From NCBI RefSeq assembly GCF_000455245.1, contig NZ_HG005168.1:1-64000 (forward strand): a DNA stretch of 64,000 nt. The letters are read 5' to 3'. Below, piece after piece: positions 39,005 to 47,972 of the stretch. This DNA comes from Nesterenkonia massiliensis (GTDB lineage Bacteria; Actinomycetota; Actinomycetes; Actinomycetales; Micrococcaceae). Numbering within the stretch: the stretch's first letter is position 1; each line of letters opens with the position of its first letter. The position numbers and the translations under genes were made by a program. The notes beneath the pieces are model-generated. The model did no database searches, was not told the origin of the DNA, and saw only the letters and a program-made list of their open reading frames with translations.

Positions 39005-39973
39005 TCAGCCGCGGTAGGCGAAGTCCGCGAAGACTCGTGCCGCCGTCGGCGCCTCAACACCGGGGGCCAGGCCCACATAGCCAGGGGCCAAGTGGGCATC
39101 CGGGGATTCTGCGCCCTCCCAGCTGCGGCCCTCGCGAGCGCCGAAGGGCAGGTATCGTCCGCCGGCCCGGCGCAGCACCAGCTGACCGGCCGCCACATCC
39201 CAGGGGTTGGTCTTGCCTCCGGCGGCAACATCGGCCCACCCGGCAGCGGCATGGCAGAGCTCCAGGGCACCGGAGATCACCCGGCGAACGCTGGAATAGG
39301 TGGTCACCAATTCCGCGAATCCTTCCAACGCCTCGGTCCCGCGGCGGGCCAGCATCTCCGCGCCCGGGAAGCTGGTCACCAGGTTCAGCTGGTTCTCACG
39401 GCGAGGATCGCCGTCGGCGGCCAGCTTCGGGGTCGGCTTAAGCGCCTGCTCGGGCTGTTCCCTGGTCTGCAGATAGGCGGCGTCGTCGTCGGCGGAGAAG
39501 GTCAGCTCATTGACCGGGTCATACACCACACCGGCGATCACCTGGTCATCTACGGCTGCGGCAATGGAGACGCTGAACATGGCGAAACCGTGGGCGAAAT
39601 TGCTGGTCCCATCGATGGGGTCGATGATCCACTCCACTCGGCCGGAACCCTGTGCGCCACCTTCCTCGCCGGTGAAGCGGGAATCCGGTATCGCCTGGCT
39701 CAACAGCTGCACCAGCTGCTGTTCGGTCTGCTTGTCATAGATGGTGACCAGGTCATGGGCGCTGGTCTTGATATCAATATCCATCTGCGCCCGGAATGCC
39801 AGTCTCAGCGCAGGCCCTACGGCCCATGCTGCCTCTTTGGCGATGCCGCGCAGCTGCTGAGCACTGGGTAGTTCTGCAGCACTGGGCAATTCTGCGGCGC
39901 TAGCCGCGTCGTCGGAGCTGGGGGAGGGGGCAACGGGCTGGGCGGTCGAGGTGTTTGATTCGCTCACAGTCAT
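39005..39973 (-). CDS. Inositol-monophosphatase family protein
   Basis: 322 residues. Metal sites are visible as GEEGG (motif with the first Glu pair), WIIDPIDGTSNFAHG and, near the C-terminus, WDVAAGQLVLRRAGG. It hydrolyses a small phosphate such as inositol phosphate, histidinol phosphate or 3-phosphoadenosine phosphate; the exact substrate is open. The N-terminus carries a near-perfect tandem AELPSA repeat. ATG at 39973, or GTG at 39967, the latter 8 bases after TAGGCT. Divergent from the MFS gene. Confidence 0.9.
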   Translation of the reverse strand: MTVSESNTSTAQPVAPSPSSDDAASAAELPSAAELPSAQQLRGIAKEAAWAVGPALRLAFRAQMDIDIKTSAHDLVTIYDKQTEQQLVQLLSQAIPDSRFTGEEGGAQGSGRVEWIIDPIDGTSNFAHGFAMFSVSIAAAVDDQVIAGVVYDPVNELTFSADDDAAYLQTREQPEQALKPTPKLAADGDPRRENQLNLVTSFPGAEMLARRGTEALEGFAELVTTYSSVRRVISGALELCHAAAGWADVAAGGKTNPWDVAAGQLVLRRAGGRYLPFGAREGRSWEGAESPDAHLAPGYVGLAPGVEAPTAARVFADFAYRG

Positions 39974-40127
39974 CCAGCCTAGTGCTGGAACTGTTGAGTA
40001 ATCGGCGCGTGACAGAACTGCTCGCCGCCTGCTCCTAAAGACTAGTGCTGAGGTGACGACGACGGGCCCGCAACCGGTGACTTCCAGCATTGCCAAAGAG
40101 CAAGGGCGGGCCTAGCATAGTTCGCAT

Positions 40128-41594
40128 ATGCAACTAAAATCGCGGTCGGATAGGACCCCATCAGTGCTGCCTGACGGTATGACCCGCCGAGACCTCGGCT
40201 GGGCGATCACCGGCATCCTAGGAGTCTTCTTCGCCGCGATGATCTCCATGAACGTGGTGGTCACTGCGTTGCCTGTGATCGTGTCAGAACTTCACGGCAC
40301 GCAGATCCAGTACTCCTGGGTGGTCACCGCGACCTTGCTGGCCAACGCCTCATCCACCCCGGTCTGGGGCAAGCTGGCGGACATGATGAGCAAGAAGACG
40401 CTCTTCCAAGTGGCCAATGTCATCTTCTTCCTCACCTCGCTCACCGCTGGTTTCGCCCCGAATATGGAGACCCTCATCGGCGCCCGGTTCGTCCAGGGCA
40501 TTGGGCTGGGCGGACTGACGGCACTGGCCATGGCCATCCTGGCCAGCATCGTCTCCCCGCGCGAACGCGGCCGCTACGCCGGATACTTCGGAGCCTGCCT
40601 GGCCACAGCTACTGCGCTTGGCCCGCTGGTGGGCGGTATCACAGTAGACACCCTGGGATGGCGCTGGTGCTTCTTTGTCGGGGTGCCGCTCTCCCTGATG
40701 GCGCTGGTGCTGGTGGGCTTCACCCTGCGCGTGCCCGTCTTGGAAGTCCGCGGCCGCATTGATTACTTAGGCGCCCTGGTGCTGGTGCTGACCTCAGGTG
40801 CACTGCTGATCTGGCTCTCCTTCGCCGGTACACCTGAGTTCTTTGACTGGATCTCCTGGGAATCAGCGGTGCTGCTGGCCCTGGCCATGGTGCTCCTGGT
40901 GTTCTTCGTCATGATCGAGCGCCGAGTATCCAACCCCATCATTCAACTGCGCATGCTGGTCTCCCGCACCACCTTGCTCGCGGCGCTGTCCTCGGCCTCC
41001 ATTGCTGTATGCCTCTTCGGGATGCCCGCATTCCTGGGTCAGTACTTCCAGATTGGCCGAGGCCTAAGCCCTACTGAATCCGGCATGATGATCCTGCCGC
41101 TGGTGCTGGGCAACCTGATCGGCACCATGACTACCGGCAGGCTGATCACCCGGTATGGGCGCTGGAAGCCCTATATTGTGGCCGGTTCGTTCATCCTCAC
41201 CTGTGGCATGTTCGGCCTGGCCACAGTGGACTCCGGCACGCCGTTCTGGTTTGTCCTGACTGTGCTGGTGGTTGTGGGGCTGGGCTTTGGGGCGCAGATG
41301 CAGAACCTCATGCTGGCGGTGCAGAACACTGTGCAAGTCACCCGGGTGGGTCAGGCTAGTGCGCTGATCGCCTTCTTCCGGGTCTTCGGCGGGGCAGCGG
41401 GAACCGCCATTCTGGGGTCGGTGATGGCAATGCAGGTGGTGGGTGTCTCGGTGGCGGAGGTCAACGGAACGGCTCCCTCGGCCACCTATGCCGACGCTAG
41501 TGGCACCATGTTCCTAGTGGCAGCCTGCCTGACCCTGCCCGCCGTCGTGCTCAATCTGCTGATCAAAGAAGTCCCACTGCGCACCACCATCTGA
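40128..41594 (+). CDS. EmrB/QacA-type drug exporter (second copy)
   Basis: 488-residue major-facilitator transporter with about 14 helices. Typical elements are NVVVTALPVI in helix 1, the loop GKLADMMSKK, and ARFVQGIGLGGLTALAMAI with the following proline-glycine helix ALGPLVGG. No Shine-Dalgarno is seen before the ATG; TAGCAT lies 9 bases and CATAGT 6 bases before it. Distinct from the 8 kb transporter. Substrate unknown. Confidence 0.9.
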   Translation: MQLKSRSDRTPSVLPDGMTRRDLGWAITGILGVFFAAMISMNVVVTALPVIVSELHGTQIQYSWVVTATLLANASSTPVWGKLADMMSKKTLFQVANVIFFLTSLTAGFAPNMETLIGARFVQGIGLGGLTALAMAILASIVSPRERGRYAGYFGACLATATALGPLVGGITVDTLGWRWCFFVGVPLSLMALVLVGFTLRVPVLEVRGRIDYLGALVLVLTSGALLIWLSFAGTPEFFDWISWESAVLLALAMVLLVFFVMIERRVSNPIIQLRMLVSRTTLLAALSSASIAVCLFGMPAFLGQYFQIGRGLSPTESGMMILPLVLGNLIGTMTTGRLITRYGRWKPYIVAGSFILTCGMFGLATVDSGTPFWFVLTVLVVVGLGFGAQMQNLMLAVQNTVQVTRVGQASALIAFFRVFGGAAGTAILGSVMAMQVVGVSVAEVNGTAPSATYADASGTMFLVAACLTLPAVVLNLLIKEVPLRTTI

Positions 41595-41649
41595 GCCCTG
41601 GATCCGCTGGACACTTCCGGGACATGCAGCACCGCTACTATGGACCACG

Positions 41650-42855
41650 ATGACGACGCCGGAGAGGGCTGTGCCCGCTGAATCAGAGAGCCCCGAAGAC
41701 CAAAGGCCTACTGAAGTACATCAGGATCTGACCGCACTGCGGGAGCACTACACGAACCCCCGGCGCAATCGGGCGATGAAGATCGAAGACCGCTGGCACC
41801 AGCTGCGGCTGAACCTGGCGCGCCGGAAGCAGCAGCACGTGACCATGCTGTCGCTGACCGGCTACGGATCACCGCGCTGGGTTCGAGTTTTCTCCCGCGT
41901 GGTGATGGCACCGGATACAGATTTTGAGAACGGCCGTCGCGTGGCCAAGGTCATTGCCGATGGCGTACGCGGCTGGAGGAACTTCGTCTCGGCCCCGGTG
42001 CCCTTCGCCGAGGTCACCGTGACTATCGCCGGGCGAAGCTACGAGGTCTCGGCCGACCGCGGCGGAATCGTGGATGTACAGGTTGACCTGGGCGAAGACC
42101 TTCTGGAACCGGGGTGGCAGGAAGTCCGGCTCGAAGCCGCCGGGGCTGAGGCCACCACCGCTGAAGTGCAGATCATCGGAGACGATGTCACCAGCGGCGT
42201 GATCTGCGATATTGATGACACCGTGGTGGTGACCAAGCTTCCACGGCCTTTCCTGGCGGCCTGGAACTCCTTTGTCCTCGATGAGCACGCCCGTACACCC
42301 ACCCCCGGCATGGCGGTAATGATGGAGCGGCTGCTGAGTGCTTCACCTGGTGCCCCGGTCATTTATGTGTCTACCGGCGCCTGGAATGTGGCCCAGACCC
42401 TGACCCGTTTCTTAACGCGCAACCTCTACCCCTTTGGACCGCTGCTGCTGACCGACTGGGGTCCGACCGAGGACCGCTGGTTCCGCTCCGGACAGCAGCA
42501 TAAGGACGAACAGCTGGAGCGTTTGCACCGGGATTATCCGCAGATCAAATGGGTGCTGATGGGCGACGACGGCCAGCACGACCCGGTGATCTACGCTGAT
42601 TTCGCCAGACGGCACCCCCAGGCGGTACAAGCCGTCATCATTCGGGAACTGACCTATTCCGAGGCGGTGCTGGCTGGTGGCCGTGCCGAGGCACCTGATG
42701 GTGAGGACCTTCTAAAAGCCACCAACGGCGGCGAGAACCCCCAGCGCGTCCAAACCGTGGGGCAGTACCAAATCCCGTGGATCTATGGGCCTGACGGCAA
42801 GGCGATCTCCGAACAGCTCTCCGAGCAGGGTCTGCTCGGGCCCTCGCGGCACTGA
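41650..42855 (+). CDS. App1/DUF2183-like phosphatase
   Basis: 401 residues. The DUF2183 domain has the HAD-like motif D187-I-D189-D-T in CDIDDTVVVT, followed by PVIYVSTGAWN and VLMGDDGQHDP. Yeast App1 is a phosphatidate phosphatase; bacterial members have unproven substrates. The N-terminal 130 residues are a beta-sandwich-like region. ATG at 41650; TACTAT ends 8 bases upstream, so the leader is near zero. It ends at the repeat-rich intergenic region. Confidence 0.88.
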   Translation: MTTPERAVPAESESPEDQRPTEVHQDLTALREHYTNPRRNRAMKIEDRWHQLRLNLARRKQQHVTMLSLTGYGSPRWVRVFSRVVMAPDTDFENGRRVAKVIADGVRGWRNFVSAPVPFAEVTVTIAGRSYEVSADRGGIVDVQVDLGEDLLEPGWQEVRLEAAGAEATTAEVQIIGDDVTSGVICDIDDTVVVTKLPRPFLAAWNSFVLDEHARTPTPGMAVMMERLLSASPGAPVIYVSTGAWNVAQTLTRFLTRNLYPFGPLLLTDWGPTEDRWFRSGQQHKDEQLERLHRDYPQIKWVLMGDDGQHDPVIYADFARRHPQAVQAVIIRELTYSEAVLAGGRAEAPDGEDLLKATNGGENPQRVQTVGQYQIPWIYGPDGKAISEQLSEQGLLGPSRH

Positions 42856-42925
42856 GCTGCGGCACTGAACTGGGAGTGCCAGCATCGATAGGCCCGCGGA
42901 GCGACGCCGCTGAGTCGGTGTTTGT

Positions 42926-42996
42926 GGTTTTACCCGGGCTTCGGGGTTTTACCCGGGCGTCTACGGATAGGTAAACCGCATAAGCCCGGGTAAAAC
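42926..42996. repeat. GTTTTACCCGGGC repeat cluster
   Basis: GGTTTTACCCGGGC at 42926-42939 and 42945-42958, and its complement GCCCGGGTAAAAC at 42984-42996. A shorter GGTAAACC lies at 42970-42977. The inner arms can form a hairpin of 13 base pairs. Confidence 0.85.
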
Positions 42997-43084
42997 GCTG
43001 CGAGCGGAGTCAGCACCGGCACGGCGTTGACCGGGGTAGCGCGGGCGGGGGTTCGTTCGCCCGGCCCGTTCTGACCTGGGGTGT

Positions 43085-43156
43085 CGTTTTACCATCCCGC
43101 ATTCGCATTACCGGCCCGTATACGGGGTGGTAAAACGAATTGTGGATGGTAAAGCG
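43085..43156. repeat. GTTTTACCATCCC repeat cluster
   Basis: CGTTTTACCATCCCG at 43085-43099 and its 14-of-15 complement at 43123-43137, with a third partial copy GGATGGTAAAGCG at 43144-43156. The centre holds the perfect 12-base palindrome CCCGTATACGGG (43115-43126). Confidence 0.85.
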
Positions 43157-43197
43157 GTGCGGGGCGCGGTCACCTCGGGGCGGCGTGGAGTGGCAGC

Positions 43198-43224
43198 CTC
43201 GGCACGCACGACTCGGCACGCACG
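43198..43224 (+). repeat. 13-base tandem duplication
   Basis: CTCGGCACGCACG occurs at 43198-43210 and again at 43212-43224, period 14. Confidence 0.9.
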
Positions 43225-43370
43225 TTCCGGCTCGCCCGATTCAGCGCGCAGGCGCGGGCAGCAAGGCGTGAGCGTCGCTGGCGCAACCCGGAACAGCGGA
43301 CGGCGCAGGGGTAGCGCACTCCGGTGACCGGCAGGGGGCGGCCCTAAACCGTTCCCGGGGCGCCGCCGAG

Positions 43371-44594
43371 TCAGAATCCGGAGAGGAAGCCGCCGGTCAG
43401 GCGGTTCTGCTCCTGGATATAGCGCTTAGCGCGAGCGGCATGCAGCCGTGAATTGACCTCCACGGCACGGGAGTAATGCCCGATGAGCTGATTGCAGATG
43501 GCCTCCCAGGTGCGGCCCTGCACTTCCGCGTGGGCCGCAGCCGAGAAGGATGCGCGGGCGTCGTCGTCGCTCACCAGGTGTTCCACCGCCGAGCGCAGCC
43601 CGGGCAGATCACCGGGCTCATAGAGCCAGCCGGTGCGCCCCCGGTCCACCAGATCCAAAGGTCCACCGCGCCCCACCGCCACCACCGGGACGGCCGCGGC
43701 CATCGCCTCCTGAATGGTCTGGCAGAACGTTTCAGCCTCTCCCGGATGCACGAAGACATCCAAGCTGGCCACATGGGCGCCCAGGTCATCCCCGGACTGG
43801 AAACCGGCGAAATAGGCCTTGGGCAGCCGCCGCCGAAGGGAAGGTTCCATTGGGCCGTTGCCAATGATCACCAGTCGAGTCCCGGGCAGTGAGTCCAGCA
43901 CGGCCAGGTCCTCGATCTGCTTCTCCGCCGCCAGTCGACCCACGAAGCCGATGAGCTTCTCACCATGCGGAGCAATCAGCGCCCGCAGTGCCTCATCCCG
44001 GCGACCGGGGTTGAAGCGCTGCAGATCCACGCCGCGCCGCCACGTCTTCAGGCGCTTGATGCCGCGCTCGCGCAGCTGGCTCTTGCAGAAGGAGCTCGGC
44101 ACCAGAGTCAGCGTGGAGGCCTGGTGCATGCGCTGAACATGCTGCCAGAGCAGTTCCTCGGCCCAGGGCAACCGGTAGCGGGCGGCATAGGTCGGCACTT
44201 CGGTCTGGTAGATGGAGACCGTGGGCAGTCCCAGCGCGTCTGCGGCCTGGATGGCTCGCCAGCCCAGCACAAAGGGGGAGGCCACGTGCACGACGTCGGG
44301 CCGGATGTCCTCCAGAATATGGCGGATGCGCATCACGAACCCGGCCGCGACCCGGACTTTGGGATAATCCGGCAGTGGCAGCGATGGTACGCGGATCACC
44401 GTGAAACCATGGCAAAGCTCTGGCTGATCAGGGATTTCTTCTGCCAGGGGATTGGAGTCGAATAGGGAATCACTGGGCGCAATGACGGTGACCTGATCCC
44501 CGCGTCGGCGCAGATGCGCAAGAACATGCAGAACAGAGTTAGTCACTCCGTTCATATGGGGCAAGAAAGACTCAGCAACCACCACGACTTTCAC
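43371..44594 (-). CDS. GT4 mannosyltransferase, MgtA/PimB-like
   Basis: 407 residues, two Rossmann domains (GT-B). The N-terminus VVAESFLPHMNGVTNSV and the C-terminal donor-site motif EAETFCQTIQEAMA with E-x7-E are those of actinobacterial GDP-mannose-dependent alpha-mannosyltransferases making mannosylated glycolipids. The acceptor (phosphatidylinositol mannoside or glucuronosyl diglyceride) cannot be decided. GTG start at 44594; TATTCT ends 6 bases before it, leaderless arrangement. Confidence 0.88.
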   Translation of the reverse strand: MKVVVVAESFLPHMNGVTNSVLHVLAHLRRRGDQVTVIAPSDSLFDSNPLAEEIPDQPELCHGFTVIRVPSLPLPDYPKVRVAAGFVMRIRHILEDIRPDVVHVASPFVLGWRAIQAADALGLPTVSIYQTEVPTYAARYRLPWAEELLWQHVQRMHQASTLTLVPSSFCKSQLRERGIKRLKTWRRGVDLQRFNPGRRDEALRALIAPHGEKLIGFVGRLAAEKQIEDLAVLDSLPGTRLVIIGNGPMEPSLRRRLPKAYFAGFQSGDDLGAHVASLDVFVHPGEAETFCQTIQEAMAAAVPVVAVGRGGPLDLVDRGRTGWLYEPGDLPGLRSAVEHLVSDDDARASFSAAAHAEVQGRTWEAICNQLIGHYSRAVEVNSRLHAARAKRYIQEQNRLTGGFLSGF

Positions 44595-44600
44595 GGTTTA

Positions 44601-44606
44601 AGAATA
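44601..44606 (-). promoter_or_regulatory. Leaderless -10 box of the mannosyltransferase
   Basis: TATTCT on the minus strand ends 6 bases before the GTG at 44594. Confidence 0.5.
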
Positions 44607-44767
44607 AGAGCTTCCGCTGATGAACAGTCGTGTCTGAGGTTGATTTCAGGTGAACACATTGTGAATCCTTCCTCGGGCTCCCGCTGCCGGACCTGCACCA
44701 TCAGACTGGATGGGTTTTCGCCCGCTGGGGGAGTCAATCCGGGGGGCAGGGTCCACCAGCTGGCACC

Positions 44768-46189
44768 ATGGAACCAATGAGCACTGCTGAGTCCCCTTCT
44801 CGCTTCCGGCTGCCCGACCTGCCGCTGTGGCTCTTCGGCGTCTTCGAGGCGGTTCAGGCGGTGCTGGCCCTTGCGCTTCTGGTGACCGTGCCGGTGCTGG
44901 CTATGGCACTGGGCAGTGCCGGTGCAGGGTTCGACGGCGGGGCGGTCACCTCCTTGTCCGCCCAGGTGTGGCTGGTGCTCAACGCCTCGCCGCTGCAACT
45001 GACTGAGGAGAGCGGCTGGTTCCGTCTGGTACCACTGGGGCTCACCCTGATCCCGTTCTATCTGGCGTGGCGGGCCGGCCGACGGCTGGCGCAGGGCTCC
45101 TATCCGGATCAGCTCTGGCAAGGGTTGACCGGCTTCATCCTGGTCTATGCCGCCGCGGCCGGTGGTATTGCCCAGCTGGCTCAAGGGAGCACCATCACCG
45201 CCGCCCCACCTGCCAGTGTGGCAGCCGCCGCCGCAGTGGCAGCCCTGGGTTCACTGTCCGGCTGCTACGCCGAGGCCCGCAGCGCAACCCGGATGATCGG
45301 GGTTGATCTCGAGGCCAAAGTGGAGGAACTTTCCCAGCACCTGAAATGGGCCGGAGCGTATCTGTGGGCGGTGCTGCGGGCCGGTGCGGTTGCCGCTGTT
45401 GCCGCCGTCGGACTCTCCGCTCTGCTGCTGGGGGGCTGGATCGGTTTCCGCTGGATGGATGTCGCCAATGCCTACCAGGCCATCGGCCCGGGGATCTGGG
45501 GGGCGGCTGGACTGACCTTGCTGCAGCTGGGAGCAGCGCCGAATATGGTGCTGTGGGCCCTTTCCTACTCCACCGGCGCCGGATTCTCGGTGGGCTCGGG
45601 GACGCAGCTGTCGCCGTTCGCCGCTGAACTCGGGGCTGTGCCGGATGTGCCGGTGCTCGCTGTGCTGCCCGCTGAGGTGTACGAATATTCCTGGACGGTC
45701 TTGGGCCTGCCGCTGCTGGCCGGAGTGCTGGCCGGCTGGTGGCTGATGCGCGAAGGCGAGAATCATCTGGATGACTGGTTCGTGCTGCGCATCCGGTTCC
45801 GTCCGGTATCCCTGACGCTGTCCACGCTGACGCTTGGACTGCTGACCGGTCTGGTCACCGCTCTGCTTGCGGTGCTGCCGCTGTGGCTCTCGCATATTTC
45901 ACTAGGCCTTGGGCGGATGAGTGACATCGGCCCGCACGCCCTGCTCGCTGCGGTGATGCTGGGCGGATGGGTCGCTGCTGGAACGGTGCTGGGCTATCTC
46001 ATCGCCCCGGCCACCAGCCTGAAGCGTCGTCGTCGCCTGGTATCTGATGAGGCTGAAACTGATGAGGCGGAGACCAACGAGGATGAGCAGGGATCTCCCC
46101 GCCGGTTCAAGAAACTCAAAAACGACGGCGCGGGCGCGGATCACGCACGCAACGATGACGAGGCAGAGAGCTTCACGGCTTCGAAGTAG
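44768..46189 (+). CDS. perM: PerM/DUF6350 cell-division membrane protein
   Basis: 473 residues with about nine to ten helices and an acidic, disordered tail from about 425. The N-terminal LPLWLFGVFEAVQAVLAL and helix layout, and the position upstream of purN, match DUF6350, the family of mycobacterial PerM which supports cell division and magnesium-limited growth. ATG at 44768 or 44777. A minus-strand gene separates it from purN here. Confidence 0.85.
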   Translation: MEPMSTAESPSRFRLPDLPLWLFGVFEAVQAVLALALLVTVPVLAMALGSAGAGFDGGAVTSLSAQVWLVLNASPLQLTEESGWFRLVPLGLTLIPFYLAWRAGRRLAQGSYPDQLWQGLTGFILVYAAAAGGIAQLAQGSTITAAPPASVAAAAAVAALGSLSGCYAEARSATRMIGVDLEAKVEELSQHLKWAGAYLWAVLRAGAVAAVAAVGLSALLLGGWIGFRWMDVANAYQAIGPGIWGAAGLTLLQLGAAPNMVLWALSYSTGAGFSVGSGTQLSPFAAELGAVPDVPVLAVLPAEVYEYSWTVLGLPLLAGVLAGWWLMREGENHLDDWFVLRIRFRPVSLTLSTLTLGLLTGLVTALLAVLPLWLSHISLGLGRMSDIGPHALLAAVMLGGWVAAGTVLGYLIAPATSLKRRRRLVSDEAETDEAETNEDEQGSPRRFKKLKNDGAGADHARNDDEAESFTASK

Positions 46190-46222
46190 CGCTAGCCAGT
46201 TGCTTGCTCAGCGCGGGAGGCC

Positions 46223-46669
46223 TCAGTTGCTGCCGGGCACACTGGAGAGCATGTTCTCCTGGTACTCGGAGAAACAGCGAGCCATTCCGCGTTCGGTCAC
46301 TGCGGTCACCCGGCACTGGTCGAAGGTGACGCTGGCCTCCCAGAACATCGCTTGCATAGCGCCCAGCAGCGCAAACATGCCGCAGCAGATGATCACCAGC
46401 ACCGCGGAGATCCAGAACAGCGCCGGAGTCTTGTCCTTCACGCACCGCACGATCAGTACGATCCCACCGGCGACCCCGGCTACACCGGCGGCAAGGGAGA
46501 GCAGCTTCCACGGCAGCGGCAGCTGGAAGGCCCCGTAGGCCACAATGATGGCGAGGACCAGCCATCCCATTAGCCGGGCATGGCGGCGCAGCCTCTCGGG
46601 CTGCTCAGCAGGATCGGGCTTACCGGGTTTCAGCTGCGGGGTAGTGGGATCTGGAGAAGGCGCGCTCAT
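46223..46669 (-). CDS. Small membrane protein between perM and purN
   Basis: 148 residues. A polar N-terminus (30 residues), three hydrophobic helices (about 34-52, 56-76 and 84-108) and a soluble tail with two cysteines (DQCRVTAVTERGMARC). No family recognised. The ATG at 46669 is chosen; it is 7 bases after a TAGGCT box. Divergent from purN with only 26 bases between the starts, convergent on perM. Confidence 0.8.
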   Translation of the reverse strand: MSAPSPDPTTPQLKPGKPDPAEQPERLRRHARLMGWLVLAIIVAYGAFQLPLPWKLLSLAAGVAGVAGGIVLIVRCVKDKTPALFWISAVLVIICCGMFALLGAMQAMFWEASVTFDQCRVTAVTERGMARCFSEYQENMLSSVPGSN

Positions 46670-46676
46670 CACACCC

Positions 46677-46688
46677 AGCCTATAGGCT
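46677..46688. promoter_or_regulatory. Palindromic divergent leaderless -10 boxes (purN)
   Basis: The perfect palindrome AGCCTATAGGCT gives TAGGCT on both strands. On the plus strand it ends 7 bases before the purN ATG; on the minus strand it ends 7 bases before the ATG at 46669. Both genes would be leaderless and share one promoter core. Confidence 0.65.
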
Positions 46689-46695
46689 GGAGACT

Positions 46696-47283
46696 ATGCG
46701 CATCGTGGTTCTGGTCTCCGGTTCTGGCACAAATCTGCAGGCAGTCATCGACGCCGCGGCCAGTGGTGAGTTGGCCGTGGATATCGCCGCCGTCGGCTCT
46801 GATGTTCCAGGCTGCGGTGGGCTGAAGCGCGCCGAAGCCGCCGGCATCGCCACATTCGCGGTGCCACTGGAGAAAGGCGCCACCCCGAACCGTCGCGCCG
46901 CCTGGAACAGGGAGCTGTGCAAAACGATCAGCGCCTATGAGCCGAATCTGGTGGTCTCCAGCGGGTTCATGCGGATTCTCTCCGCTGAGTTCCTCGAGAC
47001 CATCGGGGTCCCGGTGATCAACACCCACCCCGCCCTGCTGCCCAGCTTCCCCGGCGCCCACGGGGTCCGCGATGCACTCACCCACGGAGTCAAGATCACC
47101 GGCTGCACCGTGCACCAGGTGGACTCAGGTGTGGACACTGGCCCGATCCTGGCGCAGGCGGCAGTCGATGTGCTGGACAACGATGACGAAGACTCCCTGC
47201 ATGAGCGCATCAAAGCCGAAGAGCGCCGCCTGCTGGTGCAGGTGCTAGCCGACATCGCCGACCGCCGGATTCTGCTCAGCTGA
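46696..47283 (+). CDS. purN: Phosphoribosylglycinamide formyltransferase
   Basis: 195 residues; transfers formyl from 10-formyl-THF to GAR, third step of purine synthesis. The phosphate loop is SGSGTNLQA (8-16) and catalytic residues N109, H111 (NTHPALLPSFPG) and D147 (VDTGPI) are all present. Start ATG at 46696, leaderless. purH, its frequent neighbour, is absent: a convergent histidine-phosphatase gene follows after 17 bases. Confidence 0.96.
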   Translation: MRIVVLVSGSGTNLQAVIDAAASGELAVDIAAVGSDVPGCGGLKRAEAAGIATFAVPLEKGATPNRRAAWNRELCKTISAYEPNLVVSSGFMRILSAEFLETIGVPVINTHPALLPSFPGAHGVRDALTHGVKITGCTVHQVDSGVDTGPILAQAAVDVLDNDDEDSLHERIKAEERRLLVQVLADIADRRILLS

Positions 47284-47300
47284 GTTAGGCACCAGCTGAA

Positions 47301-47966
47301 TCAGGCACCGGGAAGCGCCAGCGTCTGCTTGGAGAGTTCCTTATTCGGCTCCTCGTAGCTGACCGATTCCACGCCACCAGGGCCAATATGCAGGCTGGTA
47401 ATGGAGGTCAGCGTGCATTCGCGGCTGCGCGGATCATGCCACAGCGGCCGGTTCTCGGCCCACAACCGGGTCACCCAAATAGGCAGCTGATGGGAGACCA
47501 CCACCACCTCCGCGCCCTCGCCATGGTCAGCAATGGCCTGATCCGAGAGGTCTTTCACCGCAGCCAGCACGCGGGAAACCTGCTGCTTATAGGGTTCCCC
47601 CCAGGACGGTCGGAAGGGGTTGACCAACAGCGGCCAATACTTGGGGCGGCGTAGCTGCCGCTTCATCGAGGAAAGACCCTCAAAAGCGTTCTCCGCCTCC
47701 AGGACACGTTCCTCGATGGTCACCGGCAGACCCAGGCGGGCTGACAGCGGGGCGATGGTCTCCTGTGCTCGCTGCAGTGGAGAAGCCGCCAGCATATGAA
47801 CGGGTCGGCCCTGCTCGGCACGCTGCACGAAGTGCTCAGCGATGCCCAGCGCCATCTCTTTACCCAGCTCGGAGAGGCCGAAACCATCAAGCCGGCCGTA
47901 AAGCACCCTGTCCGGGTTATGCACTTCGCCGTGACGCACCAAATGGACTGTAGCGGTATGTCCCAT
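47301..47966 (-). CDS. Histidine phosphatase family protein
   Basis: 221 residues, phosphoglycerate-mutase-like fold. R11-H12-G13 in HLVRHGE carries the catalytic His, R61-region LAASPLQRAQET and VVVVSHQLP give the second His. It removes a phosphate from an unknown small molecule. In many Micrococcales this gene stands before the TlpA-CcdA-ResB-CcsB block, as it does here with one gene between. ATG at 47966, 7 bases after the minus-strand TAGCCT. Confidence 0.9.
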   Translation of the reverse strand: MGHTATVHLVRHGEVHNPDRVLYGRLDGFGLSELGKEMALGIAEHFVQRAEQGRPVHMLAASPLQRAQETIAPLSARLGLPVTIEERVLEAENAFEGLSSMKRQLRRPKYWPLLVNPFRPSWGEPYKQQVSRVLAAVKDLSDQAIADHGEGAEVVVVSHQLPIWVTRLWAENRPLWHDPRSRECTLTSITSLHIGPGGVESVSYEEPNKELSKQTLALPGA

Positions 47967-47972
47967 AGGGAC

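Larger units (their letters stand above)
42856..43370. other. 515-base intergenic region with GTTTTACC repeats
   Basis: Lies between convergent App1 and mannosyltransferase genes. It contains direct and inverted copies of two related motifs (GTTTTACCCGGGC and GTTTTACCATCCC), a CCCGTATACGGG palindrome and a 13-base direct duplication. Two short frames cross it but none looks coding. No promoter is needed here. Confidence 0.7.

Noticed and set aside
42926-43156. CRISPR array
   Set aside because: The repeats are too short, point both ways, and have irregular spacing with no spacers or cas genes.
43010-43327. Small open frames in the repeat region (minus 43010-43219, plus 43127-43327)
   Set aside because: Arg/Pro/Ser-rich, cross the palindromes, and have no ribosome site, -10 box or family signs.
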